Below, in pieces: positions 36,204 to 45,609 of a stretch of 64,000 nucleotides of DNA. This stretch comes from Thiomicrorhabdus sp. (GTDB lineage Bacteria; Pseudomonadota; Gammaproteobacteria; Thiomicrospirales; Thiomicrospiraceae), in assembly GCF_963677875.1 (NCBI RefSeq), contig NZ_OY782562.1, positions 248,001 through 312,000 on the forward strand, written 5' to 3'. Every line of letters begins with the position of its first letter. The first letter of the stretch is position 1. Made by a program: the position numbers and the translations under genes. The notes under the pieces are model-generated. The model had not been told where the DNA came from. It searched no databases and worked only from the letters and a program-made list of their open reading frames with translations.

Positions 36204-36812
36204 ATGTCACAGAGCGCCGTATTCAACAAACCCTTTGCGCCATCCTGCGAAGAAAACAAACAAATCATCCTGGAAAGCATTTCCCCTTATCTGCATCAGA
36301 GACGTGAGGTTTTGGAAATCGCCAGTGGAACCGGACAACACGCAATCTACTTTGCCGAACGGATGCCGCATTTAATCTGGCAAACGTCCGATCTGATCGA
36401 AGCGCATCCGGGTATCCGACAATGGATTACCGACTCCGAATTGGAAAATGTTTTACATCCCCTCGCGTTGAATGTTTCCGAGAACAAGTGGCCAAGCGCA
36501 CGCTTCGACGCTATTTTCAGCGCTAACAGCTTTCATATCATGGGAAAAAGCAACGTTGAGGACTTCTTTAAAAACGCCGCTAATACTTTGAATAATCAAG
36601 CCATTGTTATGATTTACGGCCCATTCAACTACCGCGGACAATTTACCAGCGACAGCAATGCCCGTTTCGATCAATGGCTCAAGCAACGCGATCCGAACAG
36701 CGGCATCAAGGACTTTGAATGGTGTAATCAACTCGCCCAACAAGCAGAACTTTCTCTGCTGGATGATATCTCAATGCCGCAAAACAACCGCCTGCTGGTT
36801 TGGCAAAAGTAA
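36204..36812 (+). CDS. DUF938 class I SAM-dependent methyltransferase-like protein
   Basis: A 202-residue protein of the DUF938 family. The SAM-binding motif I is VLEIASGTGQHAIYFAERMP, followed by WQTSDLIEAHPGIRQWI and ANSFHIMGKSNVEDFFKNAA. The substrate of the family is unknown. No operon partner is evident; the chemoreceptor gene starts 130 bases later. Confidence 0.92.
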   Translation: MSQSAVFNKPFAPSCEENKQIILESISPYLHQRREVLEIASGTGQHAIYFAERMPHLIWQTSDLIEAHPGIRQWITDSELENVLHPLALNVSENKWPSARFDAIFSANSFHIMGKSNVEDFFKNAANTLNNQAIVMIYGPFNYRGQFTSDSNARFDQWLKQRDPNSGIKDFEWCNQLAQQAELSLLDDISMPQNNRLLVWQK

Positions 36813-36941
36813 AGTAACCGAACAACAGCCGATATACTCATTACAAAATGCACGTTAAAAACATGGCGGGAATTCACATGCGGTTCCAGCGTGCCAAGTA
36901 AACCGATGTAAAACAAATCCAACGGATTGAAGAGCGAAAAA

Positions 36942-38141
36942 ATGGTGTCATTCGATTTCAGTAAACCGAGTATTCTGCGAAACATGTTCCTGACCTATAC
37001 CGGAGCCGGGCTATTAATGGGTTCGATCTTTCCGTTGTTTGCCAGCTTGTTTGTCAATTTCAAAGAAGGCATGCTGCTGTGGTTTGTCATAGGTTGCATT
37101 TTCGCCGGTATTTCCATCGGCATCTTCAATTACTGGCTTCTGAAAGAGCGTCTCCTGAAACGTCTGATGCGAATCGGCGACGTCGCCAATGCGATCAGCC
37201 AAAACGACATTTCGTTGAAGTGTTCATTGGAAAGCCATGATTTCATTGGAGATATGGCAAAGAGTTTTAATTTAATGGCCGCCAATCTACGTGAAATGGT
37301 CAATCAGATCAAGCAGGTAACCGACGAACTTAACGAGGCTTCTGGCGGAATGTTGTCGGTGTCGCAAAATACTCACGAAGGTGTCAATGCCCAAAAATCC
37401 GGAACAGAGAAAGTTGCAACGTCAATCAATAATATGAGCGACATCGCAATCGAAATGGCGCATAACACTTTGCAGGCAACGGAAGCGGCAAAACAGGCCG
37501 AACAGGCAACCGATGCAGGAACCGAAGTGGTAAGCCAAACCATCTCGTCGATTCAAGCTCTTGCAGAAGAAGTCGAGCAGACCGCCACAGTCATCAAAAA
37601 CCTGAAAACCGACAGTCAGAACGTCACTTCCGTGCTATCGGTCATCAAAGACATTTCGGAACAGACCAACCTGCTGGCTCTGAATGCGGCAATTGAAGCT
37701 GCTCGCGCGGGTGAACACGGCCGGGGTTTTGCAGTCGTTGCCGACGAGGTGCGAGTTCTGGCCGGAAAAACACAGGAATCGGCGGTTCAGATCGAATCAA
37801 TTATCGCCCAGCTGCAAACGGTTGCCGATCAGGCGGTTACCGTCATGCAAAACGGACAAAAACAAGCTTTGCAAAGCGTTGAACAGGCCAACAATGCTGG
37901 CGAAGCGCTGGCTATGATTGCCGAGGCGGTGAAGACCATTACGCGTAAAAATCTGCAAACCGAAAAATCCGCCGACTTGCAGAAACAGCAATCGGAAATC
38001 GTTAAAGCCAATGTCGAAGAAATTCAGAAAGTCAGTTACGAAGTCGCCTACGGCGCCGACCATACGGCAAACGCCTGCCAGAAGGTGAGTACACATGCGG
38101 CAGAATTACAGGCACTGATTCAACAGTTCAAAACACATTGA
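36942..38141 (+). CDS. Methyl-accepting chemotaxis protein with minimal periplasmic part
   Basis: A 399-residue chemoreceptor. Two membrane helices (about residues 18-38 and 45-66) are separated by only about six residues, so there is no periplasmic ligand-binding domain; a HAMP domain (about 67-120) and the cytoplasmic signalling coiled coil follow. The signalling tip is [20 protein letters not shown] with [20 protein letters not shown]. It likely senses membrane or cytoplasmic state. ATG at 36942 follows AAGAG. No pentapeptide CheR/B tether at the C-terminus. Confidence 0.93.
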   Translation: MVSFDFSKPSILRNMFLTYTGAGLLMGSIFPLFASLFVNFKEGMLLWFVIGCIFAGISIGIFNYWLLKERLLKRLMRIGDVANAISQNDISLKCSLESHDFIGDMAKSFNLMAANLREMVNQIKQVTDELNEASGGMLSVSQNTHEGVNAQKSGTEKVATSINNMSDIAIEMAHNTLQATEAAKQAEQATDAGTEVVSQTISSIQALAEEVEQTATVIKNLKTDSQNVTSVLSVIKDISEQTNLLALNAAIEAARAGEHGRGFAVVADEVRVLAGKTQESAVQIESIIAQLQTVADQAVTVMQNGQKQALQSVEQANNAGEALAMIAEAVKTITRKNLQTEKSADLQKQQSEIVKANVEEIQKVSYEVAYGADHTANACQKVSTHAAELQALIQQFKTH

Positions 38142-38233
38142 TGCAAGATTGCCTCTCCGCGCTGAAAAATTCAAACGGCTTAAAAAGCCGGGCTATAATG
38201 GCGTTATTTAACGGCTTGGAGAACGGATAAACG

Positions 38234-38512
38234 ATGAAAAACTGGCTTCGAACACTTTTTGCCCCGCTTCTGAATCCTCTAGAGCATGGTGATGATGATT
38301 TCATTTACAAACCGTCACACAGAACGATTCTGGTCATTATGGGCGTGATTTTTTTAATCCTCGCCAGCGTCGCGCTGTTTTTCGCCTTCAAGGTAGATCA
38401 GATGGCCGTTCTGATCCCGACACTGGTATTCGCGTCAATCGGTTGTGTCAGTCTGATCGTCGCGACAGTTGGAAACGATAAGGCCGTCTCGAAGATCTGG
38501 CGTAACCGTTAA
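38234..38512 (+). CDS. Small two-helix membrane protein, unknown
   Basis: A 92-residue protein. Residues 1-30 are soluble (LNPLEHGDDDFIYKPSH), then two membrane helices (about 32-52 and 58-78) and a basic end (SKIWRNR). I do not recognise it. GGAG lies upstream of ATG. Confidence 0.65.
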   Translation: MKNWLRTLFAPLLNPLEHGDDDFIYKPSHRTILVIMGVIFLILASVALFFAFKVDQMAVLIPTLVFASIGCVSLIVATVGNDKAVSKIWRNR

Positions 38513-38577
38513 ACGTTTTCGTCAATTCTTTTCCCTTCCTGCCTCCGGTAAAGAATTTTCAAGAGTGCAATTTTCTT

Positions 38578-38606
38578 TTAAAGCGGGCTCTTGTCCGCTT
38601 TCTTTA
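38578..38606 (+). terminator. Possible terminator
   Basis: Hairpin AAAGCGG / CCGCTTT about 65 bases after the small membrane gene, T-rich but interrupted tail. Confidence 0.4.
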
Positions 38607-38805
38607 GATATCACTTTCCCGCCGCAACATTTTCATCAGCAGACTTTGTTTAGAGTAAAGTCATGCTTGGTGACTTTATCTCTCCATCACTTAGCAGTAC
38701 TATAAAATTTCATTCACTGCATAAACTATCCATACCTTATCGATGAGTTCAGTCGATGATTTGAGTCTCACTCCACATAATCACAATCGTGAAAGGAGGT
38801 TGCGA

Positions 38806-39345
38806 ATGTTTTATCAAATCAATATTATCAGGCTCCCCAAATGGCTTCTGCCTCTGCTGACATCGCTGATACTGATCGCTCCAAATGCGATGGCACAGGA
38901 AAAAGGCTACCCGGACAATATCATCACCGTTCAGAAAACCAAAAATATCAAAATCGTCTACGACATCAACCAAAATGAGTCGGCTGCCGGTATCGGCAAG
39001 GGACTCTACTACGTGCGCGGCTTGCTCGAAGCCTACAAAAAACAAAATGTTCCGATGGAAGCGCTGCATATCAGCGTTGTCATCCACGGCGAGGCCGCCT
39101 ATTGGCTGCTGCAAGAAGAAAAATATCAGAATTTTACCGGCAATCCGTTTGATGTAAATCCGAATACCAAAGTTGTTCAGGAATTGCAGGATCACGGCGT
39201 GAGCGTAGAAATCTGTCACGTCACCATGAAAGCACATCGCTGGAAACCGGAAGATATTCTGCCTGGCGTGAAAATCGTTTTTGACGCCTATACCCGGATA
39301 ATCGATCTGCAGCAGCAAGGTTATTCCTACATCAAATTCTCTTAG
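38806..39345 (+). CDS. Exported DsrE-family protein
   Basis: A 179-residue protein with a signal peptide (LPLLTSLILIAPNAMAQE) and a DsrE/DsrF-like domain: KNIKIVYDINQNESAAGIGKG, LHISVVIHGEAAYWLL, ELQDHGVSVEICHVTMKAHR. One conserved Cys (EICHVTM) sits where sulfur-carrier DsrE proteins hold persulfide. Exported DsrE forms are found in sulfur-oxidising bacteria and may act in periplasmic sulfur chemistry; function is not settled. The ribosome site AAAGGAGGT before ATG is full-length, so expression may be high. Confidence 0.85.
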   Translation: MFYQINIIRLPKWLLPLLTSLILIAPNAMAQEKGYPDNIITVQKTKNIKIVYDINQNESAAGIGKGLYYVRGLLEAYKKQNVPMEALHISVVIHGEAAYWLLQEEKYQNFTGNPFDVNPNTKVVQELQDHGVSVEICHVTMKAHRWKPEDILPGVKIVFDAYTRIIDLQQQGYSYIKFS

Positions 39346-39506
39346 CAACCGGCCTAATCAAAGGGGAAATTCGTTTTCCCCTTGAATTTTCTTTTCAAAC
39401 CTCCCCCCTTGCACTCCCCGCCTTTCAAAGCTTGAAATCACTTTCACCTTCTCCATAAAATCCGTTATTTATAAATAAGTTAAAGAGAACTTATAAACTA
39501 AAACAC

Positions 39507-39806
39507 CTAATCCGGCCACACGCGACTGGAGCGCATAGGCGTAATTGTTTCGACCCCCTCTTCTACCGCTGACAGCGTTTTTTCCACCGGCGGTTTTGCC
39601 GGTGTTTTGCCCGGTGTTTTGCCCGGTATTTTGGTCGGTGCTTTACGGGTCGTTCTTCTTCTGGTTGTTGGCGGTGTCTTTGCCGTTACAGTCGTTTCGC
39701 TTGGCTCTCCGGCAGCATTTTCTTCGCTTGGATTTGTTTTGGCACGGCGTACGCTAGCGGCTAATTTTGAGCCGGTCGTCGCTCTGGTTGTTTTTGCTGT
39801 TGTCAT
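39507..39806 (-). CDS. Disordered Thr/Lys/Pro-rich basic protein, coupled to ParA
   Basis: A 99-residue low-complexity protein, rich in Thr, Lys, Arg and Pro, with a short four-residue repeat (KIPGKTPGKTPAK) encoded by 12-base tandem units around 39596-39650, and a sharp C-terminal end RSSRVWPD. It has no folded domain that I can see. The start codon overlaps the parA stop (ATGA) and a perfect GAGGAGG ribosome site lies inside the parA end, so it is clearly translated with it. It may be the adaptor that links this ParA to its cargo, like McdB-type or TlpT-type partners; this is inference. Confidence 0.7.
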   Translation of the reverse strand: MTTAKTTRATTGSKLAASVRRAKTNPSEENAAGEPSETTVTAKTPPTTRRRTTRKAPTKIPGKTPGKTPAKPPVEKTLSAVEEGVETITPMRSSRVWPD

Positions 39807-40435
39807 ACTACCTCCTCAATAATTTCATCAATCTCCTGTGCTGCGGTCTCGCCGCGCTTGCCCATGCAATAAACGCTGCGACCTTCCACCGCAGCATTGC
39901 GATATACCGCCCGGCGACGCACACCACTCTTTAATGCCGGAATATCAAACTCTGCCAAAGCTTCTTTCATAGCGGTTGACAGGGCGCTGCGCGGCTCCAG
40001 TTGATTGACCACAATATAGGATATGAGCTTTTGATTGCGCAGCTTGGCGTGTTCAATCACCTCCGCGATGCGGATACTGGCCCATAAATCCACCGGCGAA
40101 GGCAGTACGGGAATCAAGACGGTTTCCGAGAGATTCAATGCCGCTTGCATCACGCCGCTTTCCAATGTCGGCGGACAGTCGATAACAATAAAATCGTAAT
40201 CCTTGGCAAATCGTTCCGCTTCGCGAGTCAGCTGACCTCCGACGGAAATCACCGATACCGGAAACGGCTTTTCATCCGAAGACAAACTGCTCCACAGACA
40301 TGCCGAACCTTGAGGATCGGCATCAATTACCAGAACTCGCCCGCGTTTTGCCAGGCCGGCTGCAAAATTCATACTGAGGGTCGTTTTACCCGTCCCCCCT
40401 TTTTGGTTGGCAATAGCAAAAATTCGTGCCGACAT
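39803..40435 (-). CDS. Orphan ParA-family ATPase
   Basis: A 210-residue ParA/MinD ATPase with the deviant Walker A NQKGGTGKTTLSMNFAAGLA (residues 10-29), Walker A' LVIDADPQGSACLW, and Walker B DFIVIDCPPTLESGV. No parB or parS-like sites lie nearby, and it lacks the N-terminal HTH of plasmid ParAs, so it probably positions something other than DNA, such as a chemoreceptor array, microcompartment or other cargo. ATG at 40435 has GGAAG before it. It is coupled to a disordered basic protein. Confidence 0.92.
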   Translation of the reverse strand: MSARIFAIANQKGGTGKTTLSMNFAAGLAKRGRVLVIDADPQGSACLWSSLSSDEKPFPVSVISVGGQLTREAERFAKDYDFIVIDCPPTLESGVMQAALNLSETVLIPVLPSPVDLWASIRIAEVIEHAKLRNQKLISYIVVNQLEPRSALSTAMKEALAEFDIPALKSGVRRRAVYRNAAVEGRSVYCMGKRGETAAQEIDEIIEEVV

Positions 40436-40724
40436 GAAATCTTCCAAAAAATTAAAACGTCTCCGTTTGACCGTGGATCGGCCTCAGCCAACCGGAGTAA
40501 ACAGGAATTATGAAAAATTTAAGTATTGCAGATTACAGGCAGGATAGATTGCTTTCTTCTACTCAAAAAAACAATCGATCGGAAAGAAAAACCGGCAGGT
40601 TGTCTATAGGTTATCTATAGATGATCCATAAATTGTCACAGTAAAAGTCTGTAAATCGATAGACGGATCTGCAGACTTCAAAAGAAAATAATGCGCCAAG
40701 CGGTATGAGAAAAATGACCGAGGA

Positions 40725-41378
40725 CTACAGAAGCGTAAAAATCTCTGCTTCGGGTAATCTCGATTTTGGCAGGGAAGCATTGAAATCATCTTCGGTATGG
40801 TAGCCGAGAGCCACTACAGCCTGGGCACTATAGCCCTTCTCGGTTAAAGCGAATTCTTCATTCAAAACCGCCATGTCTACGCCCTCAATCGGCACTGCAT
40901 CCACGCCCAGGACACCGGCTCCCAGTAGAATGGTTCCCAGATTCAGATAAACCTGTTTTTGCATCCAGCACTCGGTATCATTGAAGGTTACGCGATGCAG
41001 ATCCGCATAAAATGCACGCGCCTTGCGAACGCCCGCACGGCTTTCAGAATTCGGGAAACGGCCGTCACGCGCTTCCTGGTCGGTTACCTTATCCAGATAA
41101 TCGTCTTCCATTTGCGTTTTCGCACAGAACAGGATCACATGTGACGCATTAAGAATTTTCGGATGATTGGCGGCATAGGCTCCTTCCGCACCTTTGGCCA
41201 AACGCATTTTGCCTTGCGGATTATCGGCAATAATGAAATGCCACGGCTGCGAGTTTACACTCGACGGACTGAATCGCAGCAGCTCTTTAATCTGCGCAAA
41301 GACTTCATCTGGAATGCGCTTGTTGCCATCAAATTTTTTGGTTGCGTAACGACGCTTGGCAATATCAATTAGATTCAT
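40725..41378 (-). CDS. nfsB: Oxygen-insensitive NAD(P)H nitroreductase NfsB
   Basis: A 217-residue FMN-dependent nitroreductase, same length as E. coli NfsB. Markers include RYATKKFDGNKRIPDEV, LLRFSPSSVNSQPWHFII (FMN phosphate contact), WMQKQVYLNLGTILLGAGVL and VVALGYHTEDDFNASLPKSR. It reduces nitroaromatics and quinones and can act as a dihydropteridine reductase. AAGG precedes ATG. Confidence 0.95.
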   Translation of the reverse strand: MNLIDIAKRRYATKKFDGNKRIPDEVFAQIKELLRFSPSSVNSQPWHFIIADNPQGKMRLAKGAEGAYAANHPKILNASHVILFCAKTQMEDDYLDKVTDQEARDGRFPNSESRAGVRKARAFYADLHRVTFNDTECWMQKQVYLNLGTILLGAGVLGVDAVPIEGVDMAVLNEEFALTEKGYSAQAVVALGYHTEDDFNASLPKSRLPEAEIFTLL

Positions 41379-41816
41379 TTTAAAACCTTCCGTGCGAACT
41401 GATACAAACGAATATCATAAAAGACTTATTCGAATTCGAGAAGCCAAATCGATTACTTGATCTCGGTTTATCGCTCCCTTCCGAGCAAATATGAAAGTCA
41501 CACATCCTCCCAGAACAAACATTTCGACATAACGCTTACAAAAGTGATTGAGATCAACACCAGAAAAATTGTGGGATTTACACTTAATGTCCCTCGCTAC
41601 TGTATAAGAATTTACAACCAGCAAGGCCGATTCTTTCCAGGAAAGATTTGTAGAAAAACATCGAAAAAACAATAAAAAGCCGTTTGAGAACAAATCCGTC
41701 AAACTCTATCAAACAAGATTTAAATCCATTCATTTTGGCAGTTCTCATTTAATCAAAAATATTGCATGAACCGGGATGACGCTCTATCCGCTTCCATGAT
41801 CCACAAGGAGATTGAA
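41379..41816. other. Intergenic gap, no gene seen
   Basis: About 440 AT-rich bases between divergent nfsB and a lipoprotein gene. An open frame on the minus strand (41702-41415) has no ribosome site and no recognisable sequence. Confidence 0.5.
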
Positions 41817-43445
41817 ATGAAAGCACTCTTCACAAAAACACTGATGCTCTTTTTTACCAGCTTGCTGCTGACGGCCTGCGGAGGCGGAAGTGGCGATAGC
41901 ATCAATACGAAAGAAACGCTTCAAGACATAAACTATTCGCTCAACTACCTGCCGACCGAAGATCAGAATTTTGCTGTAAAAGGAAATGGAAGCGATACCC
42001 TTAATATTCATTTCCCCAAATATGCCGTAGATGTAACCAAAGACAACCTTGAAGGCATTCCCTTAAATGTCACGCTTGATTATGAAGATAACCGATTAAA
42101 AGGTATTTCATTCGACAAGGATCTGGAATTTAACCAGCCGGTCGCCATTACCTTCAACGTCACCTCCTTAGCAGATGATTCCCGCTTTCTGGTATATCTT
42201 GGTGATACGGATTCTTACCCTATTCCTTTTGTTAAAAACGGTTCTGAATATACCTATACATTTAACCATTTCAGTGACTACGAATTTCAATCCCCCGGTA
42301 GCTCCAGCGATCAGATTAACGAGATCGAATCCATCCTTACAGAGCTGGAAGGCTACGCCGATAAATCGGAGGGCGTCGGCCCGCATACAGCCGAATTCGG
42401 AAACCTTCTGGCTTTAATCGCCATGTTGGAAATTCAAAACAATGAGTTAAGCGAAACTTACCTGCAACGCACCCATGCCGTTATGGAAGACTTTGCAAAA
42501 GCCTATATTAATTTTGTTCAAGACCCAGCGGTCTATCTGAACGGTTATTGCATGGATGCAAGTTTGGAAGACAAGTTCAGAGAGTTGATTAAAAACTGGG
42601 CCGTCCTCGAAGAGGTTGGCAGCGACGCACCGGAAAGAACTCAGGCCGAATCAAAAATAACCGAATGGACAACAAATCTCGTCAATGCCTATGTCGCAGT
42701 AAGCCCATCCAATGCCTGCGACGATTTGGGCAGCTACTTGACCTGCGGGCTTAACATTGCCGCTATCGCCGAAGAATTTGGTTCTGTCAATCAAAGTGAA
42801 ACTGTAACCAACAAAATGCAATCTGAACTGTCTGCAATGATTGATGATATTACTTCCCAGCAAGTCAACGCCGATCTCGGTAACTGTGATGAAATTTTGA
42901 ACTGTCTGAACATCGGATTACAGTATGCCAATTTCTTAGGCATGACCTCAGAAGTGAGCCAACTCGAAAACCGCATTTCAGAGGTTGAAGAAACCTGTCA
43001 CCGCAGTAACTGCCCGTTCGCATGGGATGCGACCGCGACAATCGATGCACATTACGACAACTCAACCTATGTATTTTCCCATCAGGCAAGATTTACCGAC
43101 ATGCTGTTTATCACAAATGAAGAAGAATACGATGCCGCCGATCTAAATAATGACTGCGCATCTTTAACCACTGTTCGGGTTGACGGATCCGCATCCTTCT
43201 ATGATGGAAGTTCAACCTTGTCATATAGCGGAACATTTGATGACTATACATGGACGGGAACCATTTTACCGACGGTTCATTTTGAAGATGAGGAATCTAT
43301 GGCCGAATTTGCCGATTTCACAAGCGATCTCGTCCCTTATATTCGCAATGGACAAGCATTCACAATCACTGTGAGCCATGAAACAAGTGGCGGTTCCGGA
43401 ACATTGCAATCATCGATTACCTTTACACCTCACGTCCCCCATTAG
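41817..43445 (+). CDS. Large lipoprotein of unknown function
   Basis: A 542-residue lipoprotein. The signal FFTSLLLTACGGGSGD has its lipid Cys at residue 21, followed by a Gly/Ser stretch typical of surface or outer-membrane tethers. The middle (about residues 150-420) is helical and rich in Cys (CMDAS, CDDLG, CGLN, CDEILNC, CHRSNC). The last 110 residues alternate polar and hydrophobic residues and are probably beta-rich. I know no family. The ATG at 41817 has AGGAG before it. Confidence 0.75.
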   Translation: MKALFTKTLMLFFTSLLLTACGGGSGDSINTKETLQDINYSLNYLPTEDQNFAVKGNGSDTLNIHFPKYAVDVTKDNLEGIPLNVTLDYEDNRLKGISFDKDLEFNQPVAITFNVTSLADDSRFLVYLGDTDSYPIPFVKNGSEYTYTFNHFSDYEFQSPGSSSDQINEIESILTELEGYADKSEGVGPHTAEFGNLLALIAMLEIQNNELSETYLQRTHAVMEDFAKAYINFVQDPAVYLNGYCMDASLEDKFRELIKNWAVLEEVGSDAPERTQAESKITEWTTNLVNAYVAVSPSNACDDLGSYLTCGLNIAAIAEEFGSVNQSETVTNKMQSELSAMIDDITSQQVNADLGNCDEILNCLNIGLQYANFLGMTSEVSQLENRISEVEETCHRSNCPFAWDATATIDAHYDNSTYVFSHQARFTDMLFITNEEEYDAADLNNDCASLTTVRVDGSASFYDGSSTLSYSGTFDDYTWTGTILPTVHFEDEESMAEFADFTSDLVPYIRNGQAFTITVSHETSGGSGTLQSSITFTPHVPH

Positions 43446-43517
43446 CAACACAGCATGGTCAGCCTCGCAACTGGCCATGCGAATGCTAAACGGCATACTC
43501 ACAAAACCGGGGCAGTG

Positions 43518-44699
43518 TTAATCTGCACTGTCCCCCTCTTCCATCCCGGCCTTCCTTATATTTTGTTCACCTAGACCTTTAGAGCCAAGCTGTACCGGCA
43601 AACGTCGGTTGCCCCAATGGCCCGGTTGTTCATTAAACACCCCGGCAATTTCACAACCACAGTTTTTGCAGCAACCTTTATGCTCTGAATCCGTCGTTCC
43701 ATCACAGCGCTCGAGTTGCCAGTCGGTAATTTCATAATGCTGACGCCCGATCAATTGTTCTCCACAAGCCGGGCAATAGGTTGCCTGACCGGCCGGATTA
43801 AAAACATTCCCGGTATAGACGTATTTCAAACCGGCCTGCATGGCAATCTCCCGCGCCATTTCCAACGTCGATACCGGCGTCGGCGGATTATCCATCATGC
43901 GGTAGTCGGGATGGTAAGCGCTAAAATGCAGAGGGACTTCATCACCGCAATGCTCGATAATCCACAGACACATCGCTGTAATTTCTTCAGGAGAATCGTT
44001 CTCCCCCGGAATCAACAGGGTCGTCAACTCCAGCCAGCAGTCGGTTTCATTGGCAACATATTCGATGGTATCCAATACCGGCTGCAACTTGGCACCGGTG
44101 AGTTTTTCGTAAAATCGGTCACTGAACGCCTTCAAATCAATATTGGCGGCATCCATCCACTTAAAAAATTCCTTTCTCGGCCCTTCACTGATATAACCGG
44201 CGGTAACGGCGACATTCTTAATTCCCCGTTCACGACATGCCTTAGCGGTATCGATAGCGTACTCGTAAAAGATAATCGGGTCGTTATAGGTATAGGCCAC
44301 CGATGAGCAACCGTGGCTTTTAGCGGCGTCCGCCAAGGCATGTGGTTCGGCCTGGTCGAGCAATCTGTCCATATCGCGCGCTTTGGACATATCCCAGTTC
44401 TGACAGAATTTACACGCCAGGTTACAGCCTGCGGTACCGAATGACAGCACCGAACTTCCCGGTAAAAAGTGATTAAGAGGTTTCTTTTCAAGCGGATCAA
44501 TACAGAAACCACTGGAGCGCCCGTAAGAAGTCAGCCACATACGATCCTCTTTTCTTCCGCGAACAAAACAAAAACCGCGCTGCCCTTCATGCAGTTTGCA
44601 TTCTCGCGGACAGAGATCGCACTGAATCAAGCCGTTATCCAGCGTATGCCAATGCTCAACTGGCACTACCGAAGGATGGGCTAAATCGATTTTTTTCAT
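43518..44699 (-). CDS. amrS: AmmeMemoRadiSam system radical SAM enzyme (AmrS)
   Basis: A 393-residue radical SAM protein. N-terminal Cys motif CDLCPRECKLHEGQRGFC, then the radical-SAM site GTAGCNLACKFCQNWDMSKA (CxxxCxxC). The C-terminal part is a zinc-ribbon-like tail (YCPACGEQLIG, CCKNCGCEIAGVFNEQPGHW), a feature of one AmrS branch. It is divergent from amrB and amrA over 76 bases. The reaction of this enzyme class is unknown. Confidence 0.93.
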   Translation of the reverse strand: MKKIDLAHPSVVPVEHWHTLDNGLIQCDLCPRECKLHEGQRGFCFVRGRKEDRMWLTSYGRSSGFCIDPLEKKPLNHFLPGSSVLSFGTAGCNLACKFCQNWDMSKARDMDRLLDQAEPHALADAAKSHGCSSVAYTYNDPIIFYEYAIDTAKACRERGIKNVAVTAGYISEGPRKEFFKWMDAANIDLKAFSDRFYEKLTGAKLQPVLDTIEYVANETDCWLELTTLLIPGENDSPEEITAMCLWIIEHCGDEVPLHFSAYHPDYRMMDNPPTPVSTLEMAREIAMQAGLKYVYTGNVFNPAGQATYCPACGEQLIGRQHYEITDWQLERCDGTTDSEHKGCCKNCGCEIAGVFNEQPGHWGNRRLPVQLGSKGLGEQNIRKAGMEEGDSAD

Positions 44700-44775
44700 T
44701 TTTAATTGCCTTGAAAACTTGAAATAATGTATTTATACATGAGGGTAACCTATTAAAATTTCAAGGAATGATTGC

Positions 44776-45609
44776 ATGAGCACCATAAACGCTATCCGAC
44801 CCGCCGCAGTAGCCGGGCTGTTCTATCCAGCCGATGCATCTCAACTGCATGAATGGTTACAGAGGAAATTGAAAACAACACACACTGCGACCGAAAATGA
44901 CGATAAAAACGTTATTCCTCGCGCCTTAATTGCCCCGCATGCCGGTTATGTTTATTCAGGCGCTACCGCAGCCAAAGCGTTTCGTTTATGGGCAAAATCC
45001 AGAAATCGAATCAAAACCGTCGTGGTCATGGGACCCGCGCACCGGATCGGTTTCCATGGCATGTCGACGGTCGATTTCGACGAACTGGAGACCCCACTCG
45101 GTCATTTAAAACTCGCCACCCATCTGCGAAATCGTTTGATGGGCGCTTTTCCTTACCTGCGTTTTCATAATGCCGCCAATGAAGTGGAACACAGCCTTGA
45201 GGTCATGTTTCCCTTTATCAAGGAACTGCTCCCGGATGCCGAGGTTTTACCGTTGTTAAATGGCAATATTTCCGCAGAAGATGTCAAAAAAGTTCTGGCG
45301 TCTTTATGGCAGGAAGACGACGTGTATTTTGTTATCAGCAGTGATCTCAGCCACTTTCACCCTTACGAGGAAGCGCAGAAAATCGATACTGAAACCGCCG
45401 ACTGGATCGAATCGGGACAATGGCAAATGCTTGACGGAGAACATGCCTGCGGTTACAAGGGAATCCAGGGCTTACTGGCAATGAGCGAAGGTATGCCACT
45501 ACGCATAGAGCCCGTAGAACGAGTGAATTCCGGCGACACGGCGGGCAGTAAAAACAGCGTGGTCGGTTACGGCAGCTGGGCGATCTATCAACAATCGGAA
45601 CCAGCCTAA
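44776..45609 (+). CDS. amrB: AmmeMemoRadiSam system protein B (Memo family)
   Basis: A 277-residue Memo-family protein, related to extradiol dioxygenases and to human MEMO1. Metal-ligand His residues appear in LIAPHAGYVYSGATAAKAF, VVMGPAHRIGFHG, VEHSLEVMFPFIKELL and ISSDLSHFHPYEEAQKID. It begins close to AGGA and overlaps amrA by one base (TAATG). Role unknown; redox or metal handling has been proposed for MEMO1. Confidence 0.93.
   Translation: MSTINAIRPAAVAGLFYPADASQLHEWLQRKLKTTHTATENDDKNVIPRALIAPHAGYVYSGATAAKAFRLWAKSRNRIKTVVVMGPAHRIGFHGMSTVDFDELETPLGHLKLATHLRNRLMGAFPYLRFHNAANEVEHSLEVMFPFIKELLPDAEVLPLLNGNISAEDVKKVLASLWQEDDVYFVISSDLSHFHPYEEAQKIDTETADWIESGQWQMLDGEHACGYKGIQGLLAMSEGMPLRIEPVERVNSGDTAGSKNSVVGYGSWAIYQQSEPA

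Noticed and set aside
39803..40435. ParA as part of a plasmid-type or chromosomal parABS locus
   Set aside because: No parB-like gene and no repeated palindromic parS-like sites nearby; the downstream partner is disordered and not ParB.
41415..41702. 95-codon minus-strand frame before the lipoprotein gene
   Set aside because: No ribosome site and no family likeness; composition is that of the surrounding AT-rich gap.
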